Positions 53,512 through 63,570 are shown, counted from the stretch's first letter. The stretch is 64,000 bases of DNA from Candidatus Binatia bacterium (GCA_023150935.1 JAKLJW010000002.1:62001-126000); one strand, 5' to 3'. The notes: generated by a model from the sequence alone, not told the origin. Numbers and translations: made by a program.

Positions 53512-56004
53512 TCACTTGCCGCCGGGCATCGGTTTCATCTCCGCCACCGGGGAGATTATCTGCTGAGCGGCGCGCGCCACCTTCGACCACCGGCGCGGGG
53601 CAGCGGCCTTGACGCGCGGGCCGACGCCGGCGGCCGCTCCCGTATCGAGGAACTCCATGCGACGGCCCCCTTCGGGTGTGGTGCCGAGGCGCACCCGGCG
53701 CAGAAGCTCCTGCCGCGCGGGCAACGTCTTGCCGTTGTAAGCCGCGCCCGGACCCGTCGCGCCGGTAGCCGCGCTTGCCGACGATTCCGCGCTCATACCG
53801 TTGCCACCATCAATGCCGATCGTTCCCCACGACAGAGACGCGTTGTTGATCTCGTTCGACTCGGTCAGCCAATTGTTAGGGTCCAACCACATCGCGATGT
53901 AGTACACGCCGTCCGGAACCCGGTTGCCGAACTGGTCGAAGTAGAGGAGGAAGCCTGCCGCCGCCGACTCGTCGCGGTACAGAGTCGTGCCCGGGTCGAC
54001 CGCGAAGCCGGCCGGTTCCGAGAACAGTAGCGTGTCGTCGCCGTCGCCGATCACGTCGTTCGGACTCAATGCGAGTGAGATGGTCCAGCCCGCAGGGGCG
54101 GTGCTGGCACCGTAGTTGGCGAGTTCATAGGTGAGCGCGCCCATCCCCCACTCGTTCCAGGTCGCGTACCAACTGACGATTTGCATGTCGGGCAACGTAT
54201 TGACGATGTCGACTTGCGACGCCGAGGGCGAGATGTTGTCCCTTTCGTTCCACTCCTCGATGTCGTCCCAAACATCTGCCCAGACCGCCATGTAGTACCG
54301 GCCGGGCTCCAGGTTGTCCGGAAAGTTGAATGCGATGGAGTTCTGTGCGTCGCGATACGCCGTGGTTCCCGGCGCCATATCGAACGGGATCTGCTCGTAC
54401 ACGACCAACGTATTGCCCGCCGCAAACGTCGGGCTCCGCGACACAAGCAGCGCAATGTAGGCGCCCGCCGGAGCGGTCCCCACGCCCGTGTTGGTGACAG
54501 TGTACTGCAGTGCTCCGGAACCACCCGGCCTGCCGTCGAAATCCGCCAGCCAGTTGGTAACCTGCAGGTCTGGCAAGTCCCCGGTGGGTTTCGGGTCCAC
54601 CGGGTCCGGCCCCGGCTCTTGCGGGGTGGGTAAGTCCTCGACGACGACTGCGCCGGTAAGCACCGGAGTCGGCCCATAGGCTGTGGCGACGACGTGATTT
54701 GTCGCTGAGTAGGGGATCCAGAAATATCCGCCGTCGCCCCAGTTTTGTCCCCATGAATTCATGATCCGGAACGCACCGCCGTAACGGTTGTCGTCGTAGC
54801 CGACGGCGGCGACCCCATGACCGATCTGCCAGGCGCCGTTGAACGTGTTGTACACGGAATCCGGTCCGTGCAGGGCGTAGATGTCGTCGAGCAGCTGAAT
54901 GACCATGAATACGGGCAGGCGATTCGCGAGCGCGTTTTTCACTTCCAGCACGCCGTTAGCGACGCTGAAACTCTTGGCCTTGAACCGCGACGCTTCTTGA
55001 CGCGATGCGGCGGTCGGCTGGGTCAGAAAATCGCTCGAGTCGTAGGGCATACGGGCGAGCGTAGCGACGCCCTGATCGACCACGAGATTGAGGCCGTCGA
55101 TGTACGGGATGCCGCCATCCTGTCCTCCATTGAGCTGGTTGTAGATGTAGGCCGGGCTGAAGCGGCGCTCGGCGGGTTCGAGCGACCAGCCGTGCTCGAC
55201 GCGCTCCTGGTAAGTCTTGATCGCGTAGCCGAGCGCCCAGCCAACGCAACTGTTCTGGTTCCCCTGATTGCCCGGCAGGGGATAGTCGCTGCTGAGATCG
55301 ACCTGTGAGGGCAGGGTCGGACCGCTTCCGGGCGCGCCCAGAACGCCTCCGTTGTAGAAACCGCGTGGGTGTCGGGCGTACTCTGCCGGATCGATGTTGT
55401 CGAGGCCGCCCCTGCGGGACGGGATGGCCGCCTGCACGGTAAGTGTCGCGGTGGCGGCGGCGCTGAAAAGCTGCCCGTCGGTGACCCGGTACGGCAACAC
55501 GACCGAGCCCTGAAATCCCGGCACCAGGGTAAGGTAAAGGACGCCCGATTCAGGATTCACGTACGCGAAGCTGTAGCCGGCGCCCGCCTCGTCCGCGACC
55601 AACTCGTAGGTAATGGCGTCGTTGTCGGGATCGGAGCCGATCAGTTGCTTCTCGACATAGGGAGTAGCGGTGTCGGCGCCGAAGGAGACCGCGCTCGCCT
55701 GCGGCGCGCGATTGGGCGGCGCGTCGCACCCTGCCATTGCCGTGCGCACCCCGGCGACCAGTTCGTCGACCGTCACCTTGTCGTCACCGCTCAGATCGAG
55801 TGCGCGACACTGATCGACCGACATGGTATCGAGCGCGATGTTGACCCCGGTGACGAGTTCGTCGACGGTCACCTGCTCGTTCCGGTCGCAGTCGCCGGCG
55901 CAGGTGGCTTCTTCGGCCCAGGCAACGGTGCGGTGGCCCGACGATCCGAAGCCGAGTGACGACAGGATCAGGACCGCGCTGACAAACCCTGGCTGCAGTT
56001 TCAT
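53512..56004 (-). CDS. Secreted papain-like (C1) protease with dockerin-like and CARDB domains
   Basis: 830 residues, signal peptide to about 31. Paired EF-hand/dockerin-like units DCDRNEQVTVDELVTGVNIAL and LSGDDKVTVDELVAGVRTAM lie at about 38-92. A cadherin-like beta domain (about 98-192) precedes the C1 protease domain with Gln247, Cys253 in NQGNQNSCVGWA, His396 in WQIGHGVAAVGYDD and Asn416 in IMNSWGQNWGDGGYFWIP. All four active-site positions are kept. After a Pro/Asp linker, two CARDB-type beta domains (about 478-610 and 618-740) have DNISPSASQ and NEINNASLSW. It is likely a surface or extracellular protease. No sorting tail is seen. Confidence 0.85.
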   Translation of the reverse strand: MKLQPGFVSAVLILSSLGFGSSGHRTVAWAEEATCAGDCDRNEQVTVDELVTGVNIALDTMSVDQCRALDLSGDDKVTVDELVAGVRTAMAGCDAPPNRAPQASAVSFGADTATPYVEKQLIGSDPDNDAITYELVADEAGAGYSFAYVNPESGVLYLTLVPGFQGSVVLPYRVTDGQLFSAAATATLTVQAAIPSRRGGLDNIDPAEYARHPRGFYNGGVLGAPGSGPTLPSQVDLSSDYPLPGNQGNQNSCVGWALGYAIKTYQERVEHGWSLEPAERRFSPAYIYNQLNGGQDGGIPYIDGLNLVVDQGVATLARMPYDSSDFLTQPTAASRQEASRFKAKSFSVANGVLEVKNALANRLPVFMVIQLLDDIYALHGPDSVYNTFNGAWQIGHGVAAVGYDDNRYGGAFRIMNSWGQNWGDGGYFWIPYSATNHVVATAYGPTPVLTGAVVVEDLPTPQEPGPDPVDPKPTGDLPDLQVTNWLADFDGRPGGSGALQYTVTNTGVGTAPAGAYIALLVSRSPTFAAGNTLVVYEQIPFDMAPGTTAYRDAQNSIAFNFPDNLEPGRYYMAVWADVWDDIEEWNERDNISPSASQVDIVNTLPDMQIVSWYATWNEWGMGALTYELANYGASTAPAGWTISLALSPNDVIGDGDDTLLFSEPAGFAVDPGTTLYRDESAAAGFLLYFDQFGNRVPDGVYYIAMWLDPNNWLTESNEINNASLSWGTIGIDGGNGMSAESSASAATGATGPGAAYNGKTLPARQELLRRVRLGTTPEGGRRMEFLDTGAAAGVGPRVKAAAPRRWSKVARAAQQIISPVAEMKPMPGGK

Positions 56005-56046
56005 CGATCTCTCCTCCTTGTTGAGCCGTCTTCCGCAGTGGCCGAC

Positions 56047-56316
56047 TTATCCGCGCTGCCAACCCTCCGCGTGCCCCGTGCGCATGACACGGGCAAAAAA
56101 CGCCAGCAGGTCCTCGGGTGACTCGAACCGGGCCGCCTCTCCGCTCGTCGCGTGCTCGACCCGACCGGCGAAGCGCGGGGCTTCGCCCTCACGCTCTTCG
56201 CGGAACTGCACCACGAAGGCTCGGGTCGGCGAAAGCAGCCGTTCCTCGGGTGCGAGCCGCGGGAGGCGCCGCGGCGTTTGCGAGGTCGTTCTCGCGGATC
56301 GTTGGGTCGGGATCAT
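56047..56316 (-). CDS. Small conserved hypothetical protein
   Basis: 89 residues. It includes AFVVQFREEREGEAPRFAGRVEHATSGEAARFESPEDLLAFFARVM. That pattern (FRGRVEHV..G...RF.s.eeLl.Fl) occurs in small proteins of unknown function in many proteobacteria and Binatota-like genomes. It is probably a real gene: a conserved-looking core and no overlap. Position between a protease and a large regulator gives no clue to function. Confidence 0.6.
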   Translation of the reverse strand: MIPTQRSARTTSQTPRRLPRLAPEERLLSPTRAFVVQFREEREGEAPRFAGRVEHATSGEAARFESPEDLLAFFARVMRTGHAEGWQRG

Positions 56317-56452
56317 GCGGGCGAGCCTAAGACGCGCCCCGATGAGAGGCTATTAAACGGGCGTGCGAAAGGCGTGCAATCCGCGTTCAAGTGGCGTGTA
56401 ATTGCGCCCTGGGCTATCGTGCGCGCAGCCTGGGCGGCAAACCGGAGCCGGG

Positions 56453-59400
56453 ATGCAGGACTTGCAGTTCGTTTTCCCTCCCTTCAGGTTGGACCCCGCC
56501 AGCCAGCAACTCTGGCATGGAGAGGCGCTCGTCGCACTTCGTCCGAAGCTCTTTGCCGTCCTGCGCTATCTGGTGGAGAACTCCGGCCGCCTGGTGACCC
56601 GGGCGGAATTGTGCAGGGCGGTCTGGCCGGCAACGGCGATCAGCGAAAGCGTGGTTCGCGGCACGATTCGCGAGTTGCGCGAGGTGCTGGGGGACGAGGC
56701 CGCCGCCGCCCGTTTCATCGAGACCGTTCCGCATCGGGGCTACCGATTTGTCGCCTCGGTGACCAGCCGGCGGGCGGCTCGCGGCGATTCTCGTGCCGGC
56801 CCGGAGGAAGCACCGGGCGGCGGTTCGTTGCTCAGGGACTTACCCCTGACCGGTCGAGACCGCGATCTCTCCTGCCTGCAGCAATGGCTCGATCTGGCCA
56901 GTCGAGGAAGCCGACAAGTCGTCTTCGTCACCGGAGAGCCCGGGATCGGCAAGACGACACTCGTGGATGCCTTCCTCGGTGCAGCCGCCGCGGCGGGAAA
57001 CGTCGCGGTCGTGCGCGGGCAATGTGTCGAGCAATACGGGTCCGGCGAGGCGTACTTGCCGGTGCTCGAAGCGCTGGGGCAACTCTGCCGCCGGTCCGAT
57101 GGCGCGCAGACGCTCGGCGTCTTGAGCCGGCATGCCCCGAACTGGTTGGTGCAGATGCCCGGGCTGCTTGGTGACCCGGAGCTGGAGGCACTGCAACGAC
57201 GGGTGCAAGGGGCAACCCGCGAGCGCATGCTGCGCGAGCTGGCGGACGCAATAGACCTCCTGACGGCGGAGCGAACCCTGGTGCTCCTGCTGGAGGACCT
57301 GCACTGGAGCGATTACTCGACGCTGGATGTAGTCTCGTTCCTGGCGCAACGGCGAACGCCGGCGCGGTTGATGGTGCTCGGCACGTATCGCCCGGCCGAC
57401 GTGATCGTGAGCGACCATCCGCTCAAGGCGATCAAACAGGAATTGCGTGTCCACGAGCAATGCGAGGAGCTACCGCTGCGGTGTCTGACGGGCGGCGAAG
57501 TGGACCGGTATCTGGCGGCCAGGTTTCCCGGCGGGCATCTACCGCCCGGACTTGGGGCGGCCATTCACCACAGTACGGAGGGTAACCCGTTGTTCGTGGT
57601 CAACGTGGTGAACTACTGGCTGAGCGAGGGCCTGCTGGTCGACGCCGGCGGTCGACTGCGGTTGATGGCAAGGCTCGATGAGGTTGCGGCCCGCGTACCC
57701 GATAGCCTGCGTCAGATGATCGAGAAGCAGATCGGCCGGCTTACTTCAGAGGAGTGCCGTGTGCTCGAGGTTGCCGGCGTGGCCGGCGCCGATTTCACCA
57801 CTGCCGTGGTTGCGGCGGGACTCGCCGATGACGGTGAGCGAGTCGAAGAGCGGTGCGAACGGCTGGCGCAGCGCCAACAGTTCCTCCGCGCCCGGGGCAC
57901 CGAGTCCCTAGCCGACGGAACCGTGACCGGTCGCTACGGGTTCCTTCACGCGCTGTATCGGCAGGTGTTCTACGAGCGCGTCGGGGCCGCCCGGCGGGTG
58001 CGCCTGCATCGTCGCATCGGCGACTGGGAAGAGCAGGCCCACGGGCGAGAGGCCGGCCAGATCGCTGTCGAGTTGGCGATGCATTTCGAGCGTGGGCACG
58101 ACACCGAGCGGGCGCTGCACTATCTGACTCGGGCCGGGGACAACGCTTTGCGGCGTTCCGCTCATCCGGAAGCGGTCGGTCTGTTCACCAGAGGGTTGGA
58201 TCTCCTGATGACGTTACCGGAAACCCCGGAGCGTACGGGTCACGAGATCGCGCTGCGGAGCATGCTTGGCGCCGCATTGGGCGTCATGAAAGGCTATGCG
58301 GCGACGGAAGTGGGAAACGCCCTCCAGCGGGCGTTCGAGTTGTGCCAACAGGCGACTGAGCCTCCGCAGGTCTTTCCGGTGGTGGCCGGTCTGTGGGCGT
58401 TCCGGTATCAGCGCGGGGAACTGCGGGCGGCCGAGGAGTTGACGGAGCGGCTCTTCCGCGTCGCCCAATCCACCGCGGACGCGGCGCTCTTGTTGTGGGC
58501 TCACGCGTTGAAGGGTCTGACGTTGTCGATGCTCGGACAATTGTCGCCGGCCGTGCGGCATCTGGACGAGGGGATTGCGCTGTACGATCCGCAACTCCAC
58601 GGACCGGATCGGACACGGGTCGGCGCGCAGGACCCGAAGGTGCTCTGCCTTTCCTTCGCCGCCACGACGCTCTGGCGTCTTGGGTATCCGGACGAGGCGC
58701 GGCGGCGGGTCGACGAGGCGCTCGCCTGGGCGCAGGAGCTGTCCCACCCGTTTAGCCTGGCGTTTGGCCTCGGCCACGGCGGCGCCGGGGTCGGAATCTT
58801 CATTCGGGATATGTCCGCAGTGCGGGCACACACCGACGTGCTCGCGCAGGTTTGCGAGAAGGAGGGGTTCCGGTACTGGCTCGGCTGGGGTCGTGTCTGG
58901 CGGGGCCGCGCGTTGGCCGAGGAGGGCGAACCGGAGTCGGCCATCCGGATAATGCACGAAGGCATGGCCACCGTGCAGCAGACCGGCGCCTGGCTGGCGA
59001 TCCCGTATGTCCTGGGTCAGCTGGCCGAGGTGCACGGGATGGCGGGGCAGATTGCCGCAGGGCTGGAGTTGCTGTTGCAGGCACGCTCGCTGATCGAGGC
59101 TACGGGCGAGCGATGGTACGAGGCGGAGATCCATCGGCTCATGGGAGAGCTCCTGCTCCAGGCGGCGGATCCCGCGCACCCCGCGGTTCCCATTCCGAAG
59201 CGGACCGGACGAACGGCGGCTGCCCCGGCCGCGTCGGCGCGTCGCCGGGCGGTCACCCGCCTGCACGAAACCGTCGAGACCCACTTTCGCACCGCCCTGG
59301 ACGTGGCTCGACGGCAGCAGGCCAGATCGCTCGAACTTCGCGCCGTCATGAGTTTGAGTCGATTGTGGGAGCAACAGGGTAAACGGCGCCAGGCCCGCGA

Positions 59401-59491
59401 GAGCCTGGCTGACGTTTACGGCTGGTTCACCGAGGGGTTCGACACCCCCGATCTACGTGACGCCCGAGCGCTGCTCGCCGCGCTCGCCTGA
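56453..59491 (+). CDS. Winged-helix / ATPase / TPR transcriptional regulator
   Basis: 1012 residues from ATG 56453. The first ~100 residues are an OmpR-type winged helix (FRLDPASQQLWHG...VTRAELCRAVWP...TIRELREVLGDE...ETVPHRGYRFVASV). An AAA/STAND ATPase follows, with Walker A VTGEPGIGKTTL (about 159-170) and Walker B LVLLLEDLHWSD (about 275-287). The rest, from about 560, is helical TPR-like sensor. It resembles AfsR/CadC-like or SARP-type predicted-ATPase regulators. No TM segment is seen, so it is cytoplasmic. Target and ligand are unknown. It converges on a cytochrome gene. Confidence 0.9.
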   Translation: MQDLQFVFPPFRLDPASQQLWHGEALVALRPKLFAVLRYLVENSGRLVTRAELCRAVWPATAISESVVRGTIRELREVLGDEAAAARFIETVPHRGYRFVASVTSRRAARGDSRAGPEEAPGGGSLLRDLPLTGRDRDLSCLQQWLDLASRGSRQVVFVTGEPGIGKTTLVDAFLGAAAAAGNVAVVRGQCVEQYGSGEAYLPVLEALGQLCRRSDGAQTLGVLSRHAPNWLVQMPGLLGDPELEALQRRVQGATRERMLRELADAIDLLTAERTLVLLLEDLHWSDYSTLDVVSFLAQRRTPARLMVLGTYRPADVIVSDHPLKAIKQELRVHEQCEELPLRCLTGGEVDRYLAARFPGGHLPPGLGAAIHHSTEGNPLFVVNVVNYWLSEGLLVDAGGRLRLMARLDEVAARVPDSLRQMIEKQIGRLTSEECRVLEVAGVAGADFTTAVVAAGLADDGERVEERCERLAQRQQFLRARGTESLADGTVTGRYGFLHALYRQVFYERVGAARRVRLHRRIGDWEEQAHGREAGQIAVELAMHFERGHDTERALHYLTRAGDNALRRSAHPEAVGLFTRGLDLLMTLPETPERTGHEIALRSMLGAALGVMKGYAATEVGNALQRAFELCQQATEPPQVFPVVAGLWAFRYQRGELRAAEELTERLFRVAQSTADAALLLWAHALKGLTLSMLGQLSPAVRHLDEGIALYDPQLHGPDRTRVGAQDPKVLCLSFAATTLWRLGYPDEARRRVDEALAWAQELSHPFSLAFGLGHGGAGVGIFIRDMSAVRAHTDVLAQVCEKEGFRYWLGWGRVWRGRALAEEGEPESAIRIMHEGMATVQQTGAWLAIPYVLGQLAEVHGMAGQIAAGLELLLQARSLIEATGERWYEAEIHRLMGELLLQAADPAHPAVPIPKRTGRTAAAPAASARRRAVTRLHETVETHFRTALDVARRQQARSLELRAVMSLSRLWEQQGKRRQARESLADVYGWFTEGFDTPDLRDARALLAALA

Positions 59492-59555
59492 GTTGTTTCC
59501 GTTCTGGCGCCCGTGCGCACCGGGCACTGAGCCGGGTGCGCAGAGCACGGAAACT
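59490..59555. terminator. Imperfect long hairpin after the regulator
   Basis: GTTTCCGT and ACGGAAAC are the outer arms, with TGCGCAC/GTGCGCA inside and CGGG/CCGG further in. The structure starts at the regulator stop and lies between convergent genes. No clean T tract, so confidence as a terminator is modest. Confidence 0.35.
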
Positions 59556-59631
59556 CGATGGCGCGCCTTTCGGCGGCGTTCGAGTCCGTGCTCCGTGTTC
59601 GCGCTATTTGTGCTCCGGCGAAGACTCCCGC

Positions 59632-60030
59632 TCAGCTCGCCTTGCCCTGATTACGGACGATGATCCGCAGGGCCTTGATGACTTCGGGCTTGTTGGCGAG
59701 GTCGGGGTTTCCTGGCATGAGTGGGCTCTTGCCGACGGCCGGACCCCCACTCTTGATGATCTTCTCGATGGCGTCGTCGGTGACCGACTTCTGCCACGCC
59801 GCATCGCTCATGTCGCGCGGCTTCGGGTTCAGCCCCGCGGATGCTGGCCCGTCGCCCTTGCCGGTTGGCCCGTGACACGTGCTGCATCGCGTCTTGAAGA
59901 TGCCTTCGGCTTCCGTCATCGTTGCCGCCGGCACATCGTCCGCGGCAGCGACCGAGGTGGCCCATGCCGCACCCACCGCACCGCAGGCGAGGGCAACGGC
60001 CGCCACACCCAGCAATTGCTTCACTTTCAT
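59632..60030 (-). CDS. Secreted c-type cytochrome
   Basis: 132 residues from ATG 60030 (GGAGGGAGAAG upstream). The signal peptide ends near SVAAADD. A single haem motif CSTCHGPTGKG (about residue 50) is followed by the distal Met in KSPLMPG. This is a class I monohaem cytochrome like the CccA/c5-type electron carriers. It is a single gene. Its redox partners may include the octahaem protein at 2176, but the two are not linked. Confidence 0.9.
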   Translation of the reverse strand: MKVKQLLGVAAVALACGAVGAAWATSVAAADDVPAATMTEAEGIFKTRCSTCHGPTGKGDGPASAGLNPKPRDMSDAAWQKSVTDDAIEKIIKSGGPAVGKSPLMPGNPDLANKPEVIKALRIIVRNQGKAS

Positions 60031-60294
60031 TCTTCTCCCTCCTGTATAGCCTGACCACGTGTCAGTACCGCGCAAACCCGTTTGCGACGGCCCACCCATC
60101 GCTCCGGTTTTGCTCACCCATCGATCGCCGGCAGAGCAGCAGAGTCCTGCCGACCTGACAACCGTACGCTAGCGCGTTTCACCGTTACGGGAAAAGGGGG
60201 ATGGCTTGCGGCAGCCGGCGGCGTATCGGCCGGTCGAAGGGCACCCTCCCGCGCCCGGAGGCGGCGCGCCGGGAGGAGTCCTGTCTCCCGGGAT

Positions 60295-61404
60295 TCAGAG
60301 CAAACCGGCGCGGAACACGGCGCGATAGCCGACGAGACCGCGACCCGGTTCGAGGGAGAGGGCAACCTGCGCATCGAAGACGAAATGGATCTGTCCGTCG
60401 ACCGCCTCGGCGCCGGACGGCGGGTTGCGGTCGAAGAAACCCTCGCGCACCGCGGCTTGCAGGTTGCGGTCGGTGCCCAGCCCGCCGCTGGTCGAACGCT
60501 CGCGCACTTCGATCGATACGAGTTGCCCCTGGCGGTCCATCACCGCCTCGATGCTGGCATACTCCTGCGAGGAGTCGAAGCGGCCGGCATCGACGCTGCG
60601 GCGCAGGTTGATGCGGAAATTCTCGAACACGCGCACGGCGACGCGCCGCACAAAGGGGGCGAACTGCTCGGCCTTCGTGTTGAGCATGGTGATGTCGCCT
60701 TCACGGATGGCGGGCAGGAAGTCGAGCGTGGCGCCGCTGAGACCGCCGCGGCGCCAAGGATCCCCGTAGCGCAATAGATCGTCGCGGGGGATGGCGGCGT
60801 GCTGTTCCGCCGGCGGGTCGACCGCGCGCGGGACGGGTTCGCGGGGCGCGTGGCGTGCGAAGTCCCCCGGCTGCGGCAGGAGTTGCTCCAGTCCCGGCAG
60901 TGCCGCTCGCTCGGCGGCGCGCGGTGCGCGCTCGGCTCGCGCCGCCGGCGCGCGGGGCGGCAGGTTCCGTCTTGGCGCGGCGGCGGGCGGCGCCGCTTTC
61001 TTCGGTTCTTGAGCCACGACCGGCCGCGACTTCGCGTCGGGATCGCCGGGGGCCGGGTCGCCGCGTTTCACCGTCTCTTCCGGCACCGTGACATCGCGGT
61101 CGCTCAGCAATCGCGTTTTCTCCGGCACCCGCTCCTCGCCGTGCTCGGATGGGCTGACGATTTGCCGTTCCGGCAGGGTGATCGGCGGCGGTGCAGGCGC
61201 GGCGGCGGCCGGCGGCGGCGCCGGTCTGGCCGCTGGTGCCGGAGCGGGAGCAGGAGCCGGAGGCTGGAACATATCCACTTCGATGAGGGGGGGCACGGAC
61301 ACGTCGAGTGACGGACGCCACAGCGAAGGCAGGCCGGCGACAAGCAGCCCGTGCAGGAGCAGCGACAGCGCCAGTGCCCAGGTGAGCCGCGCCGAATCGC
61401 TCAT
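60295..61404 (-). CDS. TonB-like periplasmic protein
   Basis: 369 residues. An N-terminal membrane anchor (about 7-25, LTWALALSLLLHGLLVAGL) is followed by a long Pro/Ala-rich linker (about 45-160) and a C-terminal domain. In the latter, ASIEAVMDRQGQLVSIEVRERS and DRNLQAAVREGFFDRNPP are TonB-C-like. The order anchor, Pro-rich spacer, and C-terminal beta domain is that of TonB-type energy transducers. No ExbB/ExbD pair is adjacent, so a stand-alone TonB-like or TolA-like protein is possible. Confidence 0.75.
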   Translation of the reverse strand: MSDSARLTWALALSLLLHGLLVAGLPSLWRPSLDVSVPPLIEVDMFQPPAPAPAPAPAARPAPPPAAAAPAPPPITLPERQIVSPSEHGEERVPEKTRLLSDRDVTVPEETVKRGDPAPGDPDAKSRPVVAQEPKKAAPPAAAPRRNLPPRAPAARAERAPRAAERAALPGLEQLLPQPGDFARHAPREPVPRAVDPPAEQHAAIPRDDLLRYGDPWRRGGLSGATLDFLPAIREGDITMLNTKAEQFAPFVRRVAVRVFENFRINLRRSVDAGRFDSSQEYASIEAVMDRQGQLVSIEVRERSTSGGLGTDRNLQAAVREGFFDRNPPSGAEAVDGQIHFVFDAQVALSLEPGRGLVGYRAVFRAGLL

Positions 61405-61505
61405 GACCCGATGTTAGCGGTCTCCCGCGCGCACCGGCAAGGCGCCCGGTGTGGCTTGCGCCAACCCGACGGCATCACCTATAAGTCCGGTAGCGAGGAA
61501 CCCTG

Positions 61506-61709
61506 ATGTTTGGATTCGGCATGGGCGAGATCCTGCTCGTCCTGGTGATCGTCCTGATCATCTTCGGTGTCGGCAAGTTGCCCGAACTTGGCGAGGGGAT
61601 CGGCCGCGGCATTCGCAACTTCCGCAAGCAGATGAAGGCGCCGGACGAGATCGATATCACTCCCAAGCCCGAAGAGACCGGCGACGAAAACCGCAAGCGT
61701 CAAACCTGA
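61506..61709 (+). CDS. tatA: Twin-arginine translocase subunit TatA
   Basis: 67 residues with a GAGGAAC ribosome site. An N-terminal membrane helix with [43 protein letters not shown] is the diagnostic TatA/TatE opening. The polar tail is short. It forms the translocation pore for folded proteins. The stop lies 10 bases inside the end of the convergent zinc-ribbon gene. tatB/tatC are not in this window. Confidence 0.95.
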   Translation: MFGFGMGEILLVLVIVLIIFGVGKLPELGEGIGRGIRNFRKQMKAPDEIDITPKPEETGDENRKRQT

Positions 61710-62800
61710 CGGTGGGCCGCAACCACCTGCGCCGAGAACGACACCGCTCCTTTCGGCGGGTCCATGAAGACGATCACGAACGTCGACGACGCTCCCGGCT
61801 CGATCGTGAAGCGGCTCGGCGGATTCAGCTTCTGGAGTACGGAGAGTTCGCGTGGCGTGAGGTCCTTCAAGACACGCGTCGAAATGACGTTGCCGCAATG
61901 AATAACCTTCTCGTCCAGACCCATACCGGCCGCGTCAAAGAGGCGTCCCGAGATTTGCACGCCCTGTAACGGTACCGGGGCGGTGTTCATAGCCTTGCCG
62001 CTGATCACGAAGACGTCCTTGCCGTCCCGGATGCGCTGGTACATGCCGTCCACCTCGGACAGCGTGACCTTGCGGGTCAGCAGGCGATCGTCGCGCAGAC
62101 TTCCGATCCAGGGAAGGTTGCCCACCCATTGCTCCGTGAGTCCAGGGCTGGCAGCCAACGCCGCGGCCAGCACGGCGTACCCGACGGTTACCACGCCGAC
62201 GAACCAGAGAATGGCCACCATCTTGCCCCGATCGTCGTCCGCCATTTGTGGATCCCGCCCACGCCGTCCGCGCCTGGGCGGCTCGCCGATGCCAATTACG
62301 AAGGGGGCTTCCTCGATCATGTCCGGCGGCGGTGTCGCCGCCGGCGTTAACATGGGTGCGGCCCTGGCCGGCAGCGCGAGCGCCGACGTCTCGCCGTCGG
62401 TCCGGGGCGACATGCGCTCCACCGGAGGCGGATCGCCATCGCTGTCGAGGGACTGCGGTTGTTGCTCTGTCCCCGTCCCGAGGGTGAACTCCTCTTCCGT
62501 GTCCGGGACCACGAGGCCCGACTCCGCGGAAACCTCGCGGTCGGTGTCGCCCTCGTCTTTCCAGCTAGCCTGTTCAAATGGTAACGTCAGGCTCTCCGCC
62601 GCCGCGGGCGGAGTACGTTCCAGCCGGCCGGAACTGGTGGCCTTCTCCGTACGGGAGGACGATCCACCAGCGCGTTTGCTAGCCGCGGGCGCCGGAAATA
62701 TGTGCTGGCACCGGGAGCAGCGAAGTTTCGCACCCGGGGTCGCGAGACGCGTCGCCTCGACCCGGTAGCGCGAGGCGCAGTATGGACATTGAACGATCAC
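61700..62800 (-). CDS. Zinc-ribbon DUF3426 membrane protein
   Basis: 366 residues from GTG 62800. An MJ0042-type zinc ribbon starts [33 protein letters not shown] (four Cys, about 4-30). A long low-complexity linker, one membrane helix (about 198-220, [26 protein letters not shown]) and a periplasmic DUF3426 domain ([40 protein letters not shown]...) follow. The DUF3426 family has unknown function. It overlaps the tatA stop by 10 bases in the opposite direction. Confidence 0.85.
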   Translation of the reverse strand: MIVQCPYCASRYRVEATRLATPGAKLRCSRCQHIFPAPAASKRAGGSSSRTEKATSSGRLERTPPAAAESLTLPFEQASWKDEGDTDREVSAESGLVVPDTEEEFTLGTGTEQQPQSLDSDGDPPPVERMSPRTDGETSALALPARAAPMLTPAATPPPDMIEEAPFVIGIGEPPRRGRRGRDPQMADDDRGKMVAILWFVGVVTVGYAVLAAALAASPGLTEQWVGNLPWIGSLRDDRLLTRKVTLSEVDGMYQRIRDGKDVFVISGKAMNTAPVPLQGVQISGRLFDAAGMGLDEKVIHCGNVISTRVLKDLTPRELSVLQKLNPPSRFTIEPGASSTFVIVFMDPPKGAVSFSAQVVAAHRQV

Positions 62801-62829
62801 TGCATTGAGCCAGGAGCGAGTGAGATTCT

Positions 62830-63570
62830 ATGGGGAACGCAAAGGAAAGCAAATCCGCGCCGTCGGCCGTGCAAGCACTGTCGGTCGTACTGCCCGCTTA
62901 TAACGAAGAGCCGAACATCGAGCGGGTGGTCGGCGAGTGCGCCAACTACCTGGACTCGCGGTTGCCCGACTACGAACTCGTCGTCGTCGATGACGGCAGC
63001 GCCGATAGGACCGGCGAGATCCTGCGGCGCCTGACCACGACGTTCCCCCGTTTGCGGCCGCAACATCACGAGCAAAACCGTGGCTACGGCGCGGCACTGC
63101 GAACCGGCTTTGCCGCCGCCACCAAGCCCTTCGTATTCTACATGGACGGCGACGGCCAGTTCGACATCCGCGATCTGGACCTCCTGCTGCCGCTGGTAAC
63201 CGACGATCGCAACATCGTCACGGGCTACCGCATCGAACGCAGCGACCCGTTCATTCGCCGGCTCAACGCCCGGCTGTTCGGCGGGTTCCTCGTCCGGGTA
63301 ATGCTCGGAGTCCATGTGCGCGATCTGAACTGTGCCTTCAAGATCATTCCCAAGCGCATCCTCGACAGCATCGCCCTCGAGTCCACGGGCGCGTTGATCA
63401 ATGCGGAACTCTACGGGCGCGCGGTACGCCGCGGCTTCGGAATCAAGGAAGTCGGCGTGCATCACTATCCTCGCACGGCCGGTGTTCAGACCGGCGCGCA
63501 CATCTCGGTCATCGCGCGCGCCTTCTACGATCTGTTCAGGTTGCGACAGAAGATCGTGCGGGAAGGCTGA
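62830..63570 (+). CDS. Glycosyltransferase family 2 (dolichol-phosphate-sugar synthase-like)
   Basis: 246 residues. It opens ALSVVLPAYNEEPNIERVVGEC, with VVVDDGSADRTGEIL, NRGYGAALRTGFAAA and the DXD-like metal site YMDGDGQFD (about 99-107). The lower part has CAFKIIPKRILDSI and GFGIKEVGVHHYPRTAG. No C-terminal membrane segments, unlike many homologues. It adds a sugar to a lipid or nucleotide-linked acceptor; the specific reaction cannot be told. Upstream is the divergent DUF3426 gene. Confidence 0.9.
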   Translation: MGNAKESKSAPSAVQALSVVLPAYNEEPNIERVVGECANYLDSRLPDYELVVVDDGSADRTGEILRRLTTTFPRLRPQHHEQNRGYGAALRTGFAAATKPFVFYMDGDGQFDIRDLDLLLPLVTDDRNIVTGYRIERSDPFIRRLNARLFGGFLVRVMLGVHVRDLNCAFKIIPKRILDSIALESTGALINAELYGRAVRRGFGIKEVGVHHYPRTAGVQTGAHISVIARAFYDLFRLRQKIVREG

